Positions 19,627 through 28,743 of a stretch of 64,000 bases of DNA are shown here, one piece after another. Position 1 is the stretch's first letter. Each line of letters opens with the position of its first letter. Both the position numbers and the translations under genes were made by a program. Location of the stretch: assembly GCA_942492925.1 (NCBI GenBank), contig OW818641.1:558001-622000 (forward strand), written 5' to 3'. Below the pieces are notes generated by a model. It ran no database searches and was not told where the DNA came from. It saw only the letters and a program-made list of their open reading frames with translations. The stretch is from QZKY01 sp942492925 (GTDB lineage: Bacteria; Pseudomonadota; Gammaproteobacteria; Burkholderiales; Burkholderiaceae_D).

Positions 19627-21438
19627 ATGAAAACAAAATCCAAAGCCCAAGACAACCGCATCACTTACACCATCGTTCCCAAAGATCTCGGCGCGCATCT
19701 TTTTACCGTTACGGTAACCGTGGCTTCGCCGAACAAGGACGGCCAGACCTTTGCGTTGCCAGCCTGGATTCCCGGCAGTTACATGATCCGCGAATTTGCG
19801 CGCAACATCGTGGAGATTCGCGCGGAATCCGCCGGGCAGGTCGTGCAGCTCACCAAGCTGAACAAAGACACTTGGCAAGCCGCGCCATGCAAAGGTCGCC
19901 TGACGTTGACCTATGACGTGTATGCGTGGGATTTGTCCGTGCGTACCGCACACCTCGATCAAACCCACGGGTTCTTCAACGGCACCAGCGTCTTTATGCG
20001 CATCATCGGGCGTGATGCGTTGCCGCATGTTGTGGACATTCAGCGCTCACCAGATCCCGCCTGTGCCGACTGGCGTGTGGCGACCGCGCTGCCGACTTTG
20101 AAAGCTGCGCGTCACGGCTTCGGCACGTACCTCGCACAAAACTATGACGAACTCGTCGACCACCCGGTCGAAATGGGCACCTTCGTGCTTGGCCGTTTCA
20201 CCGCACTCGGCGTGCCGCATGAAGTGGCGGTGACGGGGCGGGTACCGAAGCTGGACATGACGCGCCTGTGCGCCGATCTCAAAAAAGTTTGCGAAGCGCA
20301 AATCGCGCTCTTTGAACCGAAAACGCTGAAAGCCCCGATGCAGCGTTACGTGTTTCTGGTGATGGCTGTCGGGGATGGGTATGGCGGCCTCGAACATCGC
20401 GCTTCCACCGCGCTGATTTGCTCGCGCAACGAATTGCCGGTGCGCGGGAAGCCGGAGATGACCGACGGCTACCGCACCTTCCTGGGCTTGTGCAGCCACG
20501 AATATTTCCACACCTGGCATGTGAAGCGCATCAAGCCCGCCGCGTTTGTGCCCTACGATTTGCAGCAAGAAAACTACACGCCCTTGTTGTGGTTGTTTGA
20601 AGGGTTCACCAGCTATTACGATGATTTGATGTTGCTGCGCAGCGGCGTGATCGATGTGCCGGCGTATTTCAAGCGGATCGAACGCATCGCCGGCAACGTC
20701 TTGCGCAACAGTGGACGCGCGAAGCAAAGTGTGGCCGACGCCAGCTTCGATGCCTGGATCAAGTATTACCGACAGGATGAAAATGCGCCGAATGCACAAG
20801 TGAATTACTACACCAAAGGCGCGCTGGTCGCGCTGGCGCTGGATTTGACGATGCGCGAACAGACGAATGGCAAGAAGTCGCTGGATGACGTGATGCGTGC
20901 GCTGTGGAATCGTTACGGCAAGGATTTCTACGAAAACCCTGCATCGCAGCGTGGCATCACGGATGCGGAAGTGGAAGCGCTGATTGATGAAATCAGCGGC
21001 ATCAAGTGGAAGCGTTTCTTCGAGCGTTATGTGCGTGGCACGGAAGACTTGCCGCTGGTGCGCTTGCTGGAACCCTTCGGCATTTCATTTACGGATGAAC
21101 GCAAGAAACGCCAGCCCAGTCTGGAGGTTCGCGTGGTGCGAGGGAGCGAATGCAAACTTGCGCATGTGTACGAGGGAGGCGCAGCGCACAAAGCGGGACT
21201 GTCGGCCAACGACGTGCTCATGGCGCTCGATGGCTTGCGCGTCACGGGCAGCAATCTGGATGCGCTGTTGTCGCGCTATGCTGTGGGCGACATTCTCACG
21301 GCGCACGTTTTCCGTCGCGATGAGCTGATGACCTTCAAGGTCAAGCTGCAAGGTGACAGCGGCCCACAGCCGAAACTGGCGACTGAAAAGCTGGGCGCGA
21401 AGGAAGTTCGGGCCAGGGAGGCGTGGCTGCAACAGTAA
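19627..21438 (+). CDS. M61-family aminopeptidase with PDZ domain
   Basis: Metallopeptidase of 603 residues in the M61 (glycyl aminopeptidase) family. An N-terminal beta domain (about 15-180) precedes the catalytic domain with zinc site HEYFH (His291, Glu292, His295), then LFEGFTSYYDDL as the family's downstream Glu motif. A PDZ domain covers about residues 490-580 (GGAAHKAGLSANDVLMALDG). There is no signal peptide, so it is probably cytoplasmic. I chose ATG 19627 over an upstream TTG (19612). It stands alone on the plus strand between a REP-like repeat and a lipoprotein gene. Confidence 0.9.
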   Translation: MKTKSKAQDNRITYTIVPKDLGAHLFTVTVTVASPNKDGQTFALPAWIPGSYMIREFARNIVEIRAESAGQVVQLTKLNKDTWQAAPCKGRLTLTYDVYAWDLSVRTAHLDQTHGFFNGTSVFMRIIGRDALPHVVDIQRSPDPACADWRVATALPTLKAARHGFGTYLAQNYDELVDHPVEMGTFVLGRFTALGVPHEVAVTGRVPKLDMTRLCADLKKVCEAQIALFEPKTLKAPMQRYVFLVMAVGDGYGGLEHRASTALICSRNELPVRGKPEMTDGYRTFLGLCSHEYFHTWHVKRIKPAAFVPYDLQQENYTPLLWLFEGFTSYYDDLMLLRSGVIDVPAYFKRIERIAGNVLRNSGRAKQSVADASFDAWIKYYRQDENAPNAQVNYYTKGALVALALDLTMREQTNGKKSLDDVMRALWNRYGKDFYENPASQRGITDAEVEALIDEISGIKWKRFFERYVRGTEDLPLVRLLEPFGISFTDERKKRQPSLEVRVVRGSECKLAHVYEGGAAHKAGLSANDVLMALDGLRVTGSNLDALLSRYAVGDILTAHVFRRDELMTFKVKLQGDSGPQPKLATEKLGAKEVRAREAWLQQ

Positions 21439-21561
21439 GAGAGGGCCGACAAAAGTGGGCGACCAATTAACCACGGAAAGCCAAAGAGGATTTGACGCAT
21501 TATCGGTTGTGCGCCAATATCGGGTTTCTTGCCGCATGGCTAACCTGTTTGCATTCTGCCC

Positions 21562-22278
21562 ATGAAAAAACGCCTGTCCTTGCTTCTCGCCGTCGCCGTG
21601 CTTGCTTCATGTGCGCAAAAACCAGCGCAAAAGGGTGACGCGGCGCAAAGCCCCGACAGCTTCTATTCGGTTTCCTCTCCGGGGAAAGATGATAGCCGAA
21701 TGCGGCTGCCGGGCGGGAATGTGTATACCTTGAACAAATATCAGCCGTCAGCTCGCAACATTGCCAGCCTGAAAGCAGCAAAAACTGATGGGTTGGCGCT
21801 GAGGCCGATCGTTTTTTCCCACCCGAAGGACGAAACCCATGTGCTCAAGTGCCGGGGCATCCATCTCATCTACGGCCCGAACAAAAAGCCCTTTTCCTAT
21901 CTCTTTGAATCGGCTGTGAACCAGGAAATGGAGGCCTCTGGGTTGATGGGGACCAAAAGGTATCGCGTGCGCGCCAGTCTCGATGAGATGACCTTCAGCA
22001 CGCTCGATTACAAGCCATTTGGCACAGGAAAATGGGTCATGCGCGCCACCTTGAGAGGGTGGGGGCAGGAGCCTTTGATGGTTCAACACGAATATGCGTT
22101 TCCGCTGGCGATCATGGCAGAAAAAACGTGTATCAACGCGATCGAGGCCATGGTGCCAGCCATCCAGTCTTTCCTGCACGTGATGTATGCCGATCCGCAA
22201 TTCAAGGAGTTTATGCACTACAAGCCTTGTGATGATTGCAAACCGCAAGGGGCGAAATTTATCATCCGGAAGAAATAA
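21562..22278 (+). CDS. Putative lipoprotein of unknown function
   Basis: Protein of 238 residues with a lipoprotein signal: MKKR, a Leu/Ala/Val core and lipobox LASC with Cys17, followed by AQK. The mature part has no domain I recognise. It ends with a CDDC-like pair (KPCDDCKPQG) that could bind a metal or form a disulfide. It starts 123 bases after the M61 gene and is followed by another small unknown gene on the same strand. Confidence 0.7.
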   Translation: MKKRLSLLLAVAVLASCAQKPAQKGDAAQSPDSFYSVSSPGKDDSRMRLPGGNVYTLNKYQPSARNIASLKAAKTDGLALRPIVFSHPKDETHVLKCRGIHLIYGPNKKPFSYLFESAVNQEMEASGLMGTKRYRVRASLDEMTFSTLDYKPFGTGKWVMRATLRGWGQEPLMVQHEYAFPLAIMAEKTCINAIEAMVPAIQSFLHVMYADPQFKEFMHYKPCDDCKPQGAKFIIRKK

Positions 22279-22332
22279 TTGTCACAATACATGCGGGCAT
22301 GACCCCCACTGTCTCTGATGGAAAAGCAAGTA

Positions 22333-22623
22333 ATGGAAAAAATCGATTACGAAACTGCAAGAAAAAAATACGATGAAGGGTACGACTGCGTCGCGCGGAT
22401 GAACAATAACGGCAAAAAGGCCGTGGCTGAATTTGCGACGCATTTCTATAAGGGTGCCGCCTACGATTTGAACGAAGTCTGCGCGCGTGTCGAAATGTCG
22501 AGTTCCAGGCTGGTGTTGCCCTGTGCATCGCCATTGATGGAGTTTGTTCGGAAGGAAGATGGCAAGGAAGTGTGGGAAAGTTTCCGCCTGTCTCCAACCT
22601 ACTTCGACTGGTTTGTCCGATAG
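22333..22623 (+). CDS. Small hypothetical protein
   Basis: Protein of 96 residues, soluble and charged at the N-terminus (MEKIDYETARKKYDEG), without a recognisable motif. The start at 22333 has GGAAAAG six bases upstream; another in-frame ATG lies at 22318. It follows the lipoprotein gene by 54 bases, so the two may be one unit. Confidence 0.55.
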   Translation: MEKIDYETARKKYDEGYDCVARMNNNGKKAVAEFATHFYKGAAYDLNEVCARVEMSSSRLVLPCASPLMEFVRKEDGKEVWESFRLSPTYFDWFVR

Positions 22624-22736
22624 ACTCGGCTTCAATCGCAGTGAGAAAGAATGCGAAGTGGCGGACGAGGCCTTGAAAGCGACATTGGTTCCAGCCACTT
22701 TGTTTATCGCGCGTTACGCGTTATGTTTTGTACACC

Positions 22737-23447
22737 TTAGTCCGCATTGAAACCTTGTTTCCGGCTGCCGCCCCGTGTTGCGGCCTCGCGCTCGTCAACA
22801 ATCCGCATATACTCAGCGTGCTTGATTTGTCCCCATTTTGAGTGAAATGCGGCGCCTCGCCAGAAGCGAAAGGCTTTCACTGCGAACTCTCCTGGGTCAA
22901 CCGGCTGAGTAGTGGTGACGCTCATTTCGCGTCGCAGCCCGTCGAGCATGCTTTCCCATCCTTCATACAAAATCTGACACAGATCTGCATCGCGAATGAT
23001 GCGCTGCATCTCGGTTTCGGGTTCAAGAACATACGGGTATTGCGTTGCCGAGATGATGTCGATAGCACTCTCCACAAGTGCAGGATTGAGCGTTAGCGCC
23101 GCTTGTGCAAAGCGTAGTGCATCAGTGGCGATGCGTATGTTGTCTGCGTCGGGTAGTACACCACCCGAATGGCCGAAATCATGAAAGAGCGCGGCCAGAA
23201 TGAGGGCTTGTTTGTCCGTTTTTGACAGGTTTGCGAATTGCGCTGCATGCCAGCAAGTGAGCGCTACAGTTTGGGCGTGGTACAGGTTGTGGTAGGGGAT
23301 GTGTGAACTAGGGTTGTTCTTTGCAACGTAAGATTCGACATGGGTCAAGCCGAGTTTGCTTAATGCCCGATCCAGTTCTGCTTTGTTCGCATCTGACAAA
23401 GGCGGAGGCGACTCTGCATGCGTGCAGGCGCAGAAAAATTTTTGCAT
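22737..23447 (-). CDS. HD-domain phosphodiesterase-like protein
   Basis: Protein of 236 residues with metal-binding residues arranged as in class I cyclic-nucleotide phosphodiesterases: HNLYHAQTV (first His pair), AALFHDFGHSGG (the HD pair) and IRDADLCQI (distal Asp). This class is common in eukaryotes and less so in bacteria, where a few act on cAMP. The N-terminal 20 residues include a CACTH stretch. It is transcribed towards lower coordinates and ends without a neighbour in operon distance on that side; trpC lies 15 bases upstream, so it may be the last gene of the trp unit. Confidence 0.72.
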   Translation of the reverse strand: MQKFFCACTHAESPPPLSDANKAELDRALSKLGLTHVESYVAKNNPSSHIPYHNLYHAQTVALTCWHAAQFANLSKTDKQALILAALFHDFGHSGGVLPDADNIRIATDALRFAQAALTLNPALVESAIDIISATQYPYVLEPETEMQRIIRDADLCQILYEGWESMLDGLRREMSVTTTQPVDPGEFAVKAFRFWRGAAFHSKWGQIKHAEYMRIVDEREAATRGGSRKQGFNAD

Positions 23448-23461
23448 CGGAAGTTGTGCAA

Positions 23462-24268
23462 TCAGCTATTAAAAAACAATCGTTCCAACTCCACCCCCGG
23501 TTCGGGCGCACGCATGAAGGCTTCGCCGACGAGGAAGGCGTTCACGTTCGCGTCGCGCATTGTTTTCACGTCGGCCGTCGTGAGTATGCCGGATTCGGTG
23601 ACGACTAGTTTTTCTTGCGGCACGTTCTTCAACAAACCCAGCGTGGTATCCAGCGATGTTTCAAACGTGCGCAGGTTGCGGTTGTTGATGCCTTGCAGAC
23701 GGGTTTTCAGTCGCAAGGCGGTATCCAGTTCTGCGCCGTCATGCGATTCCACCAGGACATCCATTCCCAGTTCCATCGCGCAGGCCTCGAGTTCCGTCAT
23801 CAGCACCGGGTCGAGTGCGGCCACGATCAGCAGCACACAATCGGCGCCCCACTGGCGCGCTTCATAAATCTGATACAGATCGATAATGAAATCCTTGCGC
23901 AGCACGGGAATCGCGCACGCGGCGTGTGCCTGCTGCAAATATTCCGGCGCGCCCTGGAAGAAGGGTGCATCGGTCAGTACCGACAAACATGCGGCACCGT
24001 GATCGGCATAACTTTTCGCAATGTTGGTGGGCTGAAAGTCGGGACGGATCACCCCCTTGGACGGCGACGCTTTTTTGACTTCCGCGATCACGCTGGCTTT
24101 TCCCTCGGCGATTTTGGCGCGTAGCGCCTTTTCAAAACCACGCGGCGTTTTGTCGGCAGTCAGGCCGGATTCCACATCGCGACGCAGGCTGTTAAACGGC
24201 AAGATTTTTTTTTCGGCAGCGACTTCGTCGGCTTTGACCGAGAGAATTTTTTTCAGAATGTCGGACAT
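23462..24268 (-). CDS. trpC: Indole-3-glycerol phosphate synthase
   Basis: TIM-barrel enzyme of 268 residues that makes indole-3-glycerol phosphate in tryptophan synthesis. Family marks are AEVKKASPSKGVIRPDF (catalytic Glu and Lys), VLRKDFIIDLYQIYEARQWGAD and GINNRNLRTFE. Single-domain form, without the TrpF fusion of enterobacteria. It lies five bases after trpD. Confidence 0.96.
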   Translation of the reverse strand: MSDILKKILSVKADEVAAEKKILPFNSLRRDVESGLTADKTPRGFEKALRAKIAEGKASVIAEVKKASPSKGVIRPDFQPTNIAKSYADHGAACLSVLTDAPFFQGAPEYLQQAHAACAIPVLRKDFIIDLYQIYEARQWGADCVLLIVAALDPVLMTELEACAMELGMDVLVESHDGAELDTALRLKTRLQGINNRNLRTFETSLDTTLGLLKNVPQEKLVVTESGILTTADVKTMRDANVNAFLVGEAFMRAPEPGVELERLFFNS

Positions 24269-24273
24269 AAAAT

Positions 24274-25305
24274 TTACTTGCCAAGTTCTTGAGTGGCGGC
24301 CACGAATTGGTCCAGCTTCAGGCGGGCCGCACCGGACGCCATCACGGTGCGCGCGCGGTCGAGGCCGTCTGCAATGGATTTGCTAATGCCGGAAGTGTAA
24401 ATTGCTGCTGCGGCGTTGAGGGCCACAATATCCGAGACGGGTCCGGGTTTGTTGGCGAGCGCTTCAAACACCATTTTTTTCGACTCAGTGGCGCTGCTGA
24501 CCTTAAAATTGCGTGTGGCCACCATGTGCATGCCGAAATCTTCCGGATGAATTTCATATTCGCGGATTTCGCCGTTGACGAGTTCGCCAACCAGTGTGCC
24601 TGCGCCGAGCGAAATTTCGTCGAGGTTATCGCGTCCCCACACCACCATCGCATGTTGTGCGCCTAACTTCTGGAGCACGCGGATTTGAATGCCGACCAGA
24701 TCCGGATGAAAGACGCCCATGACGATATTTGGCGCGCCGGCCGGGTTGGTGAGCGGGCCGAGAATATTGAAGATAGTGCGCACGCCTAGTTCGCGACGAA
24801 CCGGCGCGGCATGTTTCATCGCCGAATGGTGTTGCGGCGCAAACATGAAACAAATGCCGGTGCGGGCAAAACATTCCGCGACATTTTCGGGGGTGAGATG
24901 GATGTTCGCCCCCAACGCTTCCACCAGATCGGCGCTGCCGGAAGACGACGATACGCCGCGCCCCCCATGCTTGGCCACGCGTGCGCCCGCTGCGGCAGCG
25001 ACGAACATGGCGGCGGTCGAAATGTTGAACGTGTTCGCGCCGTCGCCGCCGGTGCCAACGATGTCGACCAGATTGGTGGTGTCGGCGAGTGGCACCTTGG
25101 TGGAAAATTCGCGCATCACTTGTGCGGCGGCGGAAATTTCGCCGACGGTTTCCTTTTTGACGCGCAGGCCGATTGTAATCGCAGCGATCAAGCTTGGCGA
25201 AATCTCGCCGCGCATGATTTGACGAAACAGCGAGAGCATTTCATCGTGAAAAATCTCACGGTGCTCAATACAGCGCACCAGCGCTTCTTGCGGAGTAATC
25301 GACAT
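24274..25305 (-). CDS. trpD: Anthranilate phosphoribosyltransferase
   Basis: Enzyme of 343 residues that joins anthranilate to phosphoribosyl pyrophosphate. The PRPP-binding segment DIVGTGGDGANTFNIST and the KHGGRGVSSSSGSADL loop are both present. It lies in the middle of a trpG-trpD-trpC unit, with four to five bases between genes, so translation is likely coupled. Confidence 0.97.
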   Translation of the reverse strand: MSITPQEALVRCIEHREIFHDEMLSLFRQIMRGEISPSLIAAITIGLRVKKETVGEISAAAQVMREFSTKVPLADTTNLVDIVGTGGDGANTFNISTAAMFVAAAAGARVAKHGGRGVSSSSGSADLVEALGANIHLTPENVAECFARTGICFMFAPQHHSAMKHAAPVRRELGVRTIFNILGPLTNPAGAPNIVMGVFHPDLVGIQIRVLQKLGAQHAMVVWGRDNLDEISLGAGTLVGELVNGEIREYEIHPEDFGMHMVATRNFKVSSATESKKMVFEALANKPGPVSDIVALNAAAAIYTSGISKSIADGLDRARTVMASGAARLKLDQFVAATQELGK

Positions 25306-25310
25306 GAGGG

Positions 25311-25874
25311 TCAGCCTTGCAGAAAATTTTTCAACAGCGCATGTCCGTGTTCGGACAGAATGGATTCCGGATGGAATTGCACGCCTTCAATCGGGTATTG
25401 CGTGTGACGCACACCCATGATTTCGCCGTCGGCCGTCCAGGCAGTGACTTCCAGCGTGGGGGGCAGCGAGTCGCGCTCGATGGCGAGCGAGTGATAACGA
25501 ATGACAGTGAACGGGCTGGGTAAGCCGCGAAATACGCCGACGCTGTTATGGAACACTTCGGACGTTTTGCCGTGCATGATTTGCTTCGCGCGGATCACGT
25601 TGCCGCCGAAGGCGGCGCCAATCGCTTGATGGCCGAGGCACACGCCCAGCATGGGAATTTTGCCGGCGAAGTGCTTCAGCACATCGATGCAGATGCCCGC
25701 TTCAGCCGGCGTGCACGGGCCGGGAGAAATACAGATGCGATCGGGCTTGAGCGCTTCGATTTGCGCAATCGTAATTTCGTCGTTGCGGAAGGTGCGGACA
25801 TCTTCGCCTAGCTCGCCGAAATACTGGACGAGGTTGTAAGTAAAGGAATCGTAGTTGTCGATCATTAATAGCAT
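25311..25874 (-). CDS. trpG: Anthranilate synthase glutamine amidotransferase subunit
   Basis: Class I glutamine amidotransferase of 187 residues, subunit II of anthranilate or aminodeoxychorismate synthase. Catalytic Cys lies in GVCLGHQAIG and the His-Glu pair in VQFHPESI. The opening MLLMIDNYDSFTYNLVQYFGELG is typical. It is the first gene of the unit here; the usual partner trpE is not directly upstream. It could also serve folate synthesis (pabA), as in many bacteria with a shared subunit. Confidence 0.95.
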   Translation of the reverse strand: MLLMIDNYDSFTYNLVQYFGELGEDVRTFRNDEITIAQIEALKPDRICISPGPCTPAEAGICIDVLKHFAGKIPMLGVCLGHQAIGAAFGGNVIRAKQIMHGKTSEVFHNSVGVFRGLPSPFTVIRYHSLAIERDSLPPTLEVTAWTADGEIMGVRHTQYPIEGVQFHPESILSEHGHALLKNFLQG

Positions 25875-26116
25875 GGGTTGCTCCTTGGATCCCCATCAAA
25901 ACCACCGGCGCGTTGCTGCTTCAGCTCGTCGCACAAGGCGTACGGTTTGTGGCGCAGCATCACGCGATGCGGGTCATGAAAAACAAGGGGAGTGCAGATT
26001 GGTCATTATCTCATGTTGGCGGAATAACAAATGTCCGCCAGGCTAGCGCGTTATCGCCAGCGACGCCATCGTAGATCTACGGTGTGAGAATAATGATTCA
26101 TGCTTATGAAGAGGGG

Positions 26117-26302
26117 TTAAGCGTTTGATGCGTCGTCTTCCGGGTTTTCCGGTTCAGTTCCTGCAATTGTATACTTTTCTTCGGCCCATGAGCCAAGATC
26201 AATGAGTTTGCACTTTTCTGAGCAAAACGGGCGAAAGACATTGTCCTCGGCCCAGACCACTTTTTTGCCGCAGGTGGGGCAATCCACAACGACGGTTGCC
26301 AT
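26117..26302 (-). CDS. yacG: DNA gyrase inhibitor YacG
   Basis: Zinc protein of 61 residues that binds GyrB. The four cysteines lie in CPTCG and FCSEKCKLIDLGSW, the family pattern. Its start overlaps the stop of zapD, so the pair is coupled. It is the last gene of pilD-coaE-zapD-yacG. Confidence 0.93.
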   Translation of the reverse strand: MATVVVDCPTCGKKVVWAEDNVFRPFCSEKCKLIDLGSWAEEKYTIAGTEPENPEDDASNA

Positions 26303-27057
26303 CAGAAATTACACAGCGACAGTTCAAAAGAAACGTCCTGCTCGTGTGGCTTGGGTTTCAGATCGCCGCCTTGCGTGGTGAAGCGTACCCACAACATGTA
26401 TTTGTTCGCCGAAATTTCTGGAATGACATCCAGTTTTCGCTCCAGTGACAGCCGCAGCATTTGGTAGGTTTTGCCTTGCAACATTTGCTGATAGCTGCCG
26501 GCTTGTGCCACGACTTGGTTGGTCAGGCCGGATTCGCGCAGCAAACGCAGCACGAGGTTCAGCGCATTGAACAAGGGTTGCAGCGGGGCGAACCAGCGCG
26601 AGATGTCTGCATGACGCGCTTCATAGGAGCGCTGCTGCCAGGCATAGTACGAAGGCAAATCGAATTCGCAGGCTCCGCCGGGAATGATCGTGCGACCGCG
26701 CACACTCATCAGCCATTCGTTTTCGCGCAAAGACTGCCCGGTCTTGCCTTGCGAAGCCATGAGCGCGGCACTGGCTTGACCGATGTCGTTAATAAACGCA
26801 TCGAGAACGCCGGTTTCCACATTGGGATTGGTTCGAAAACCGATCAGCGTTTGTTTTTGGCGTTCCAGTTCTTGCAGCAGCTCCGATTTCAAGTCGGCGC
26901 GTCCTGCGACTTCGAGCATTTCAAAAATGGTTGCAAGCGCAACATGATGCTGTAACGGATGTTCCTGATGTAGAAAAAACATGAATTTCTCGTACAGGTC
27001 TTCCAGTCGCAGCAAGGTGCGAATACGCTCATTGAATGGGTATTCGTAAATGATCAA
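26302..27057 (-). CDS. zapD: Cell division protein ZapD
   Basis: Protein of 251 residues that cross-links FtsZ filaments at the division site. It opens with IYEYPFNERIRTLLRLEDLYEKF and has the conserved GACEFDLPSYYAWQ segment. Size and position between coaE and yacG match other proteobacteria. Confidence 0.95.
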   Translation of the reverse strand: MIIYEYPFNERIRTLLRLEDLYEKFMFFLHQEHPLQHHVALATIFEMLEVAGRADLKSELLQELERQKQTLIGFRTNPNVETGVLDAFINDIGQASAALMASQGKTGQSLRENEWLMSVRGRTIIPGGACEFDLPSYYAWQQRSYEARHADISRWFAPLQPLFNALNLVLRLLRESGLTNQVVAQAGSYQQMLQGKTYQMLRLSLERKLDVIPEISANKYMLWVRFTTQGGDLKPKPHEQDVSFELSLCNF

Positions 27058-27127
27058 GATTCCACCTCAAACCGGGTAAGCATCGTGTGATTCTGACTGA
27101 TGCGGCGCAAAAATTCAAACCAAATCA

Positions 27128-27781
27128 TCAATTTTTCCATTCAGGTGATGCGGCGAGTGTCAGATAGTGTGCGTGGAGCCGGGCAACTTGGTCAATCAAA
27201 GCGTTTGGTAGGCCATCATTGACGATGACATCGTCGGCCATCGCAAGGCGTGCGTCGCGCGTCGCCTGGGTTGCCATTATAGCAAGCACCTGTTCGCGGG
27301 TCATGCCATTGCGCGCCATCACGCGGCTGACTTGCACGCTTTCGGGGCAATCCACGACCAGGATGCGAGAAACGCGTTGTCGCCATCGATCCGATTCCAC
27401 CAGCAAGGGCACGTCAAAGATGACATAGGGTGCTTGTGCCATCACAGCAGACTCGCGGGCAGCGCGTTCGGATTCCTGTCGAATGAGTGGATGCAGGATG
27501 GATTCGAGTTTTTGTTTGACGGACGGATCGGCGAAAACAGCGGCGCGCATTTTGGCGCGATCCATGGCGCCAGAAGCGGCGATAAAGTCATCGCCGAAAG
27601 TGGCGCGGATTGCCGGGATGGCGATGCCGTTCGGTTCGGTCAATTGGCGTGCGATGCGATCGGTATCGACGATGGCGGCGCCCTGTTTCGCAAAGAGGTC
27701 AGCTACAGTCGATTTGCCGCTGCCGATGCCGCCGGTCAAGCCAACACAGAATTTTCCGCTGGTCGCAGAATGGTCTGTCAT
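27128..27781 (-). CDS. coaE: Dephospho-CoA kinase
   Basis: P-loop kinase of 217 residues that completes coenzyme A synthesis. The Walker A motif GLTGGIGSGKSTV and the later VIFDVPLLVES and RMARNGMTREQ-type stretches define it. I chose ATG 27781; a longer reading frame upstream belongs to the pilD region in another frame. It starts five bases after pilD ends. Confidence 0.95.
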   Translation of the reverse strand: MTDHSATSGKFCVGLTGGIGSGKSTVADLFAKQGAAIVDTDRIARQLTEPNGIAIPAIRATFGDDFIAASGAMDRAKMRAAVFADPSVKQKLESILHPLIRQESERAARESAVMAQAPYVIFDVPLLVESDRWRQRVSRILVVDCPESVQVSRVMARNGMTREQVLAIMATQATRDARLAMADDVIVNDGLPNALIDQVARLHAHYLTLAASPEWKN

Positions 27782-27786
27782 GGCGC

Positions 27787-28650
27787 TTACAGGAAGCTGT
27801 ACACAAAACCCGCAATGGGCTGGCGATAGAGCAAAGCGATGAGGCCTGCCGCCGCCAGATACGGCCCGAACGGAATGGGTTTGTTGCGACCGTGCTTCGC
27901 AAAGATGATCAAGCCAATGCCGACGCAGGCGCCGACAGCGGAAGAAATCAAGATGATGGCCGGGAGCATTTTCCAGCCCAGCCACGCGCCGAGCGCGGCG
28001 AGCAATTTGAAATCGCCATAACCCATGCCTTCTTTACCTGTCGTGAGCTTGAAGATCCAGTAAACCGACCACAAGGCCAGGTAGCCTGCTGCCGCACCGA
28101 TGACGGCTTCGCTGAGCGGCACGAAGGTGCCCTTGATATTGATGAGCAGGCCGACCCACAAGAGCGGCAGCGTTAAATCATCGGGCAGTAATTGCGTATC
28201 CAGATCGATGCACGTCATCGCGAGCAAGAGCCATCCAAAAACGAGCGCCGCCATACCGGCGCCGCCGCTGCCGAAGCGCCAAATCATGAAGGCGGACAGG
28301 AGGCCAGAGCACAGTTCCACCAGCGGATAGCGAATGGAAATGTGCGCCTTGCATTCGCTGCATTTGCCGCCGAGGACGAGATAACTGAGGATCGGGATGT
28401 TTTCCAGTGCCGTGATTTTGTGGCCGCAATGGGGGCAAGCCGAGCGCGGCACGATCAGGTTGAAACGATCGGTATGCGGCAGTTCTTTTCCGCTTTCCTG
28501 CGCCACGTAATTATCGGATTCGCGCTGCATCATCCGAGGCATGCGGTAAATCACGACATTGAGGAAACTGCCGACCATCAGTCCCAGCAGCCCGCCGACA
28601 ATCATCGGCACCAGACTGCCCGGTGGCAAAAAGAAAAGGGAGTTAAACAT
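27787..28650 (-). CDS. pilD: Prepilin peptidase/methyltransferase
   Basis: Integral membrane aspartic protease of 287 residues that cuts and methylates type IV prepilins and pseudopilins. The N-terminal cytoplasmic loop carries two CxxC pairs (CPHCG and CSECK). The active aspartates are in the loop before LLPDDLTLPLLW and in GMGYGDFK. About eight membrane helices follow. The usual pilB and pilC are absent upstream; a signalling gene lies there instead. Confidence 0.94.
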   Translation of the reverse strand: MFNSLFFLPPGSLVPMIVGGLLGLMVGSFLNVVIYRMPRMMQRESDNYVAQESGKELPHTDRFNLIVPRSACPHCGHKITALENIPILSYLVLGGKCSECKAHISIRYPLVELCSGLLSAFMIWRFGSGGAGMAALVFGWLLLAMTCIDLDTQLLPDDLTLPLLWVGLLINIKGTFVPLSEAVIGAAAGYLALWSVYWIFKLTTGKEGMGYGDFKLLAALGAWLGWKMLPAIILISSAVGACVGIGLIIFAKHGRNKPIPFGPYLAAAGLIALLYRQPIAGFVYSFL

Positions 28651-28743
28651 CGAGGTCTCGAGGGCAGGGATAACAGCAAGGTTTTACCCGGAAAGTCGAA
28701 GCGGGTCAACCAAACCGTGGCGCAAACGCACTTGACGGAAAGC

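Noticed and set aside
25875..26116. Possible short gene on the minus strand between trpG and yacG
   Set aside because: Two frames give plausible short peptides but neither has a good start or a family motif.
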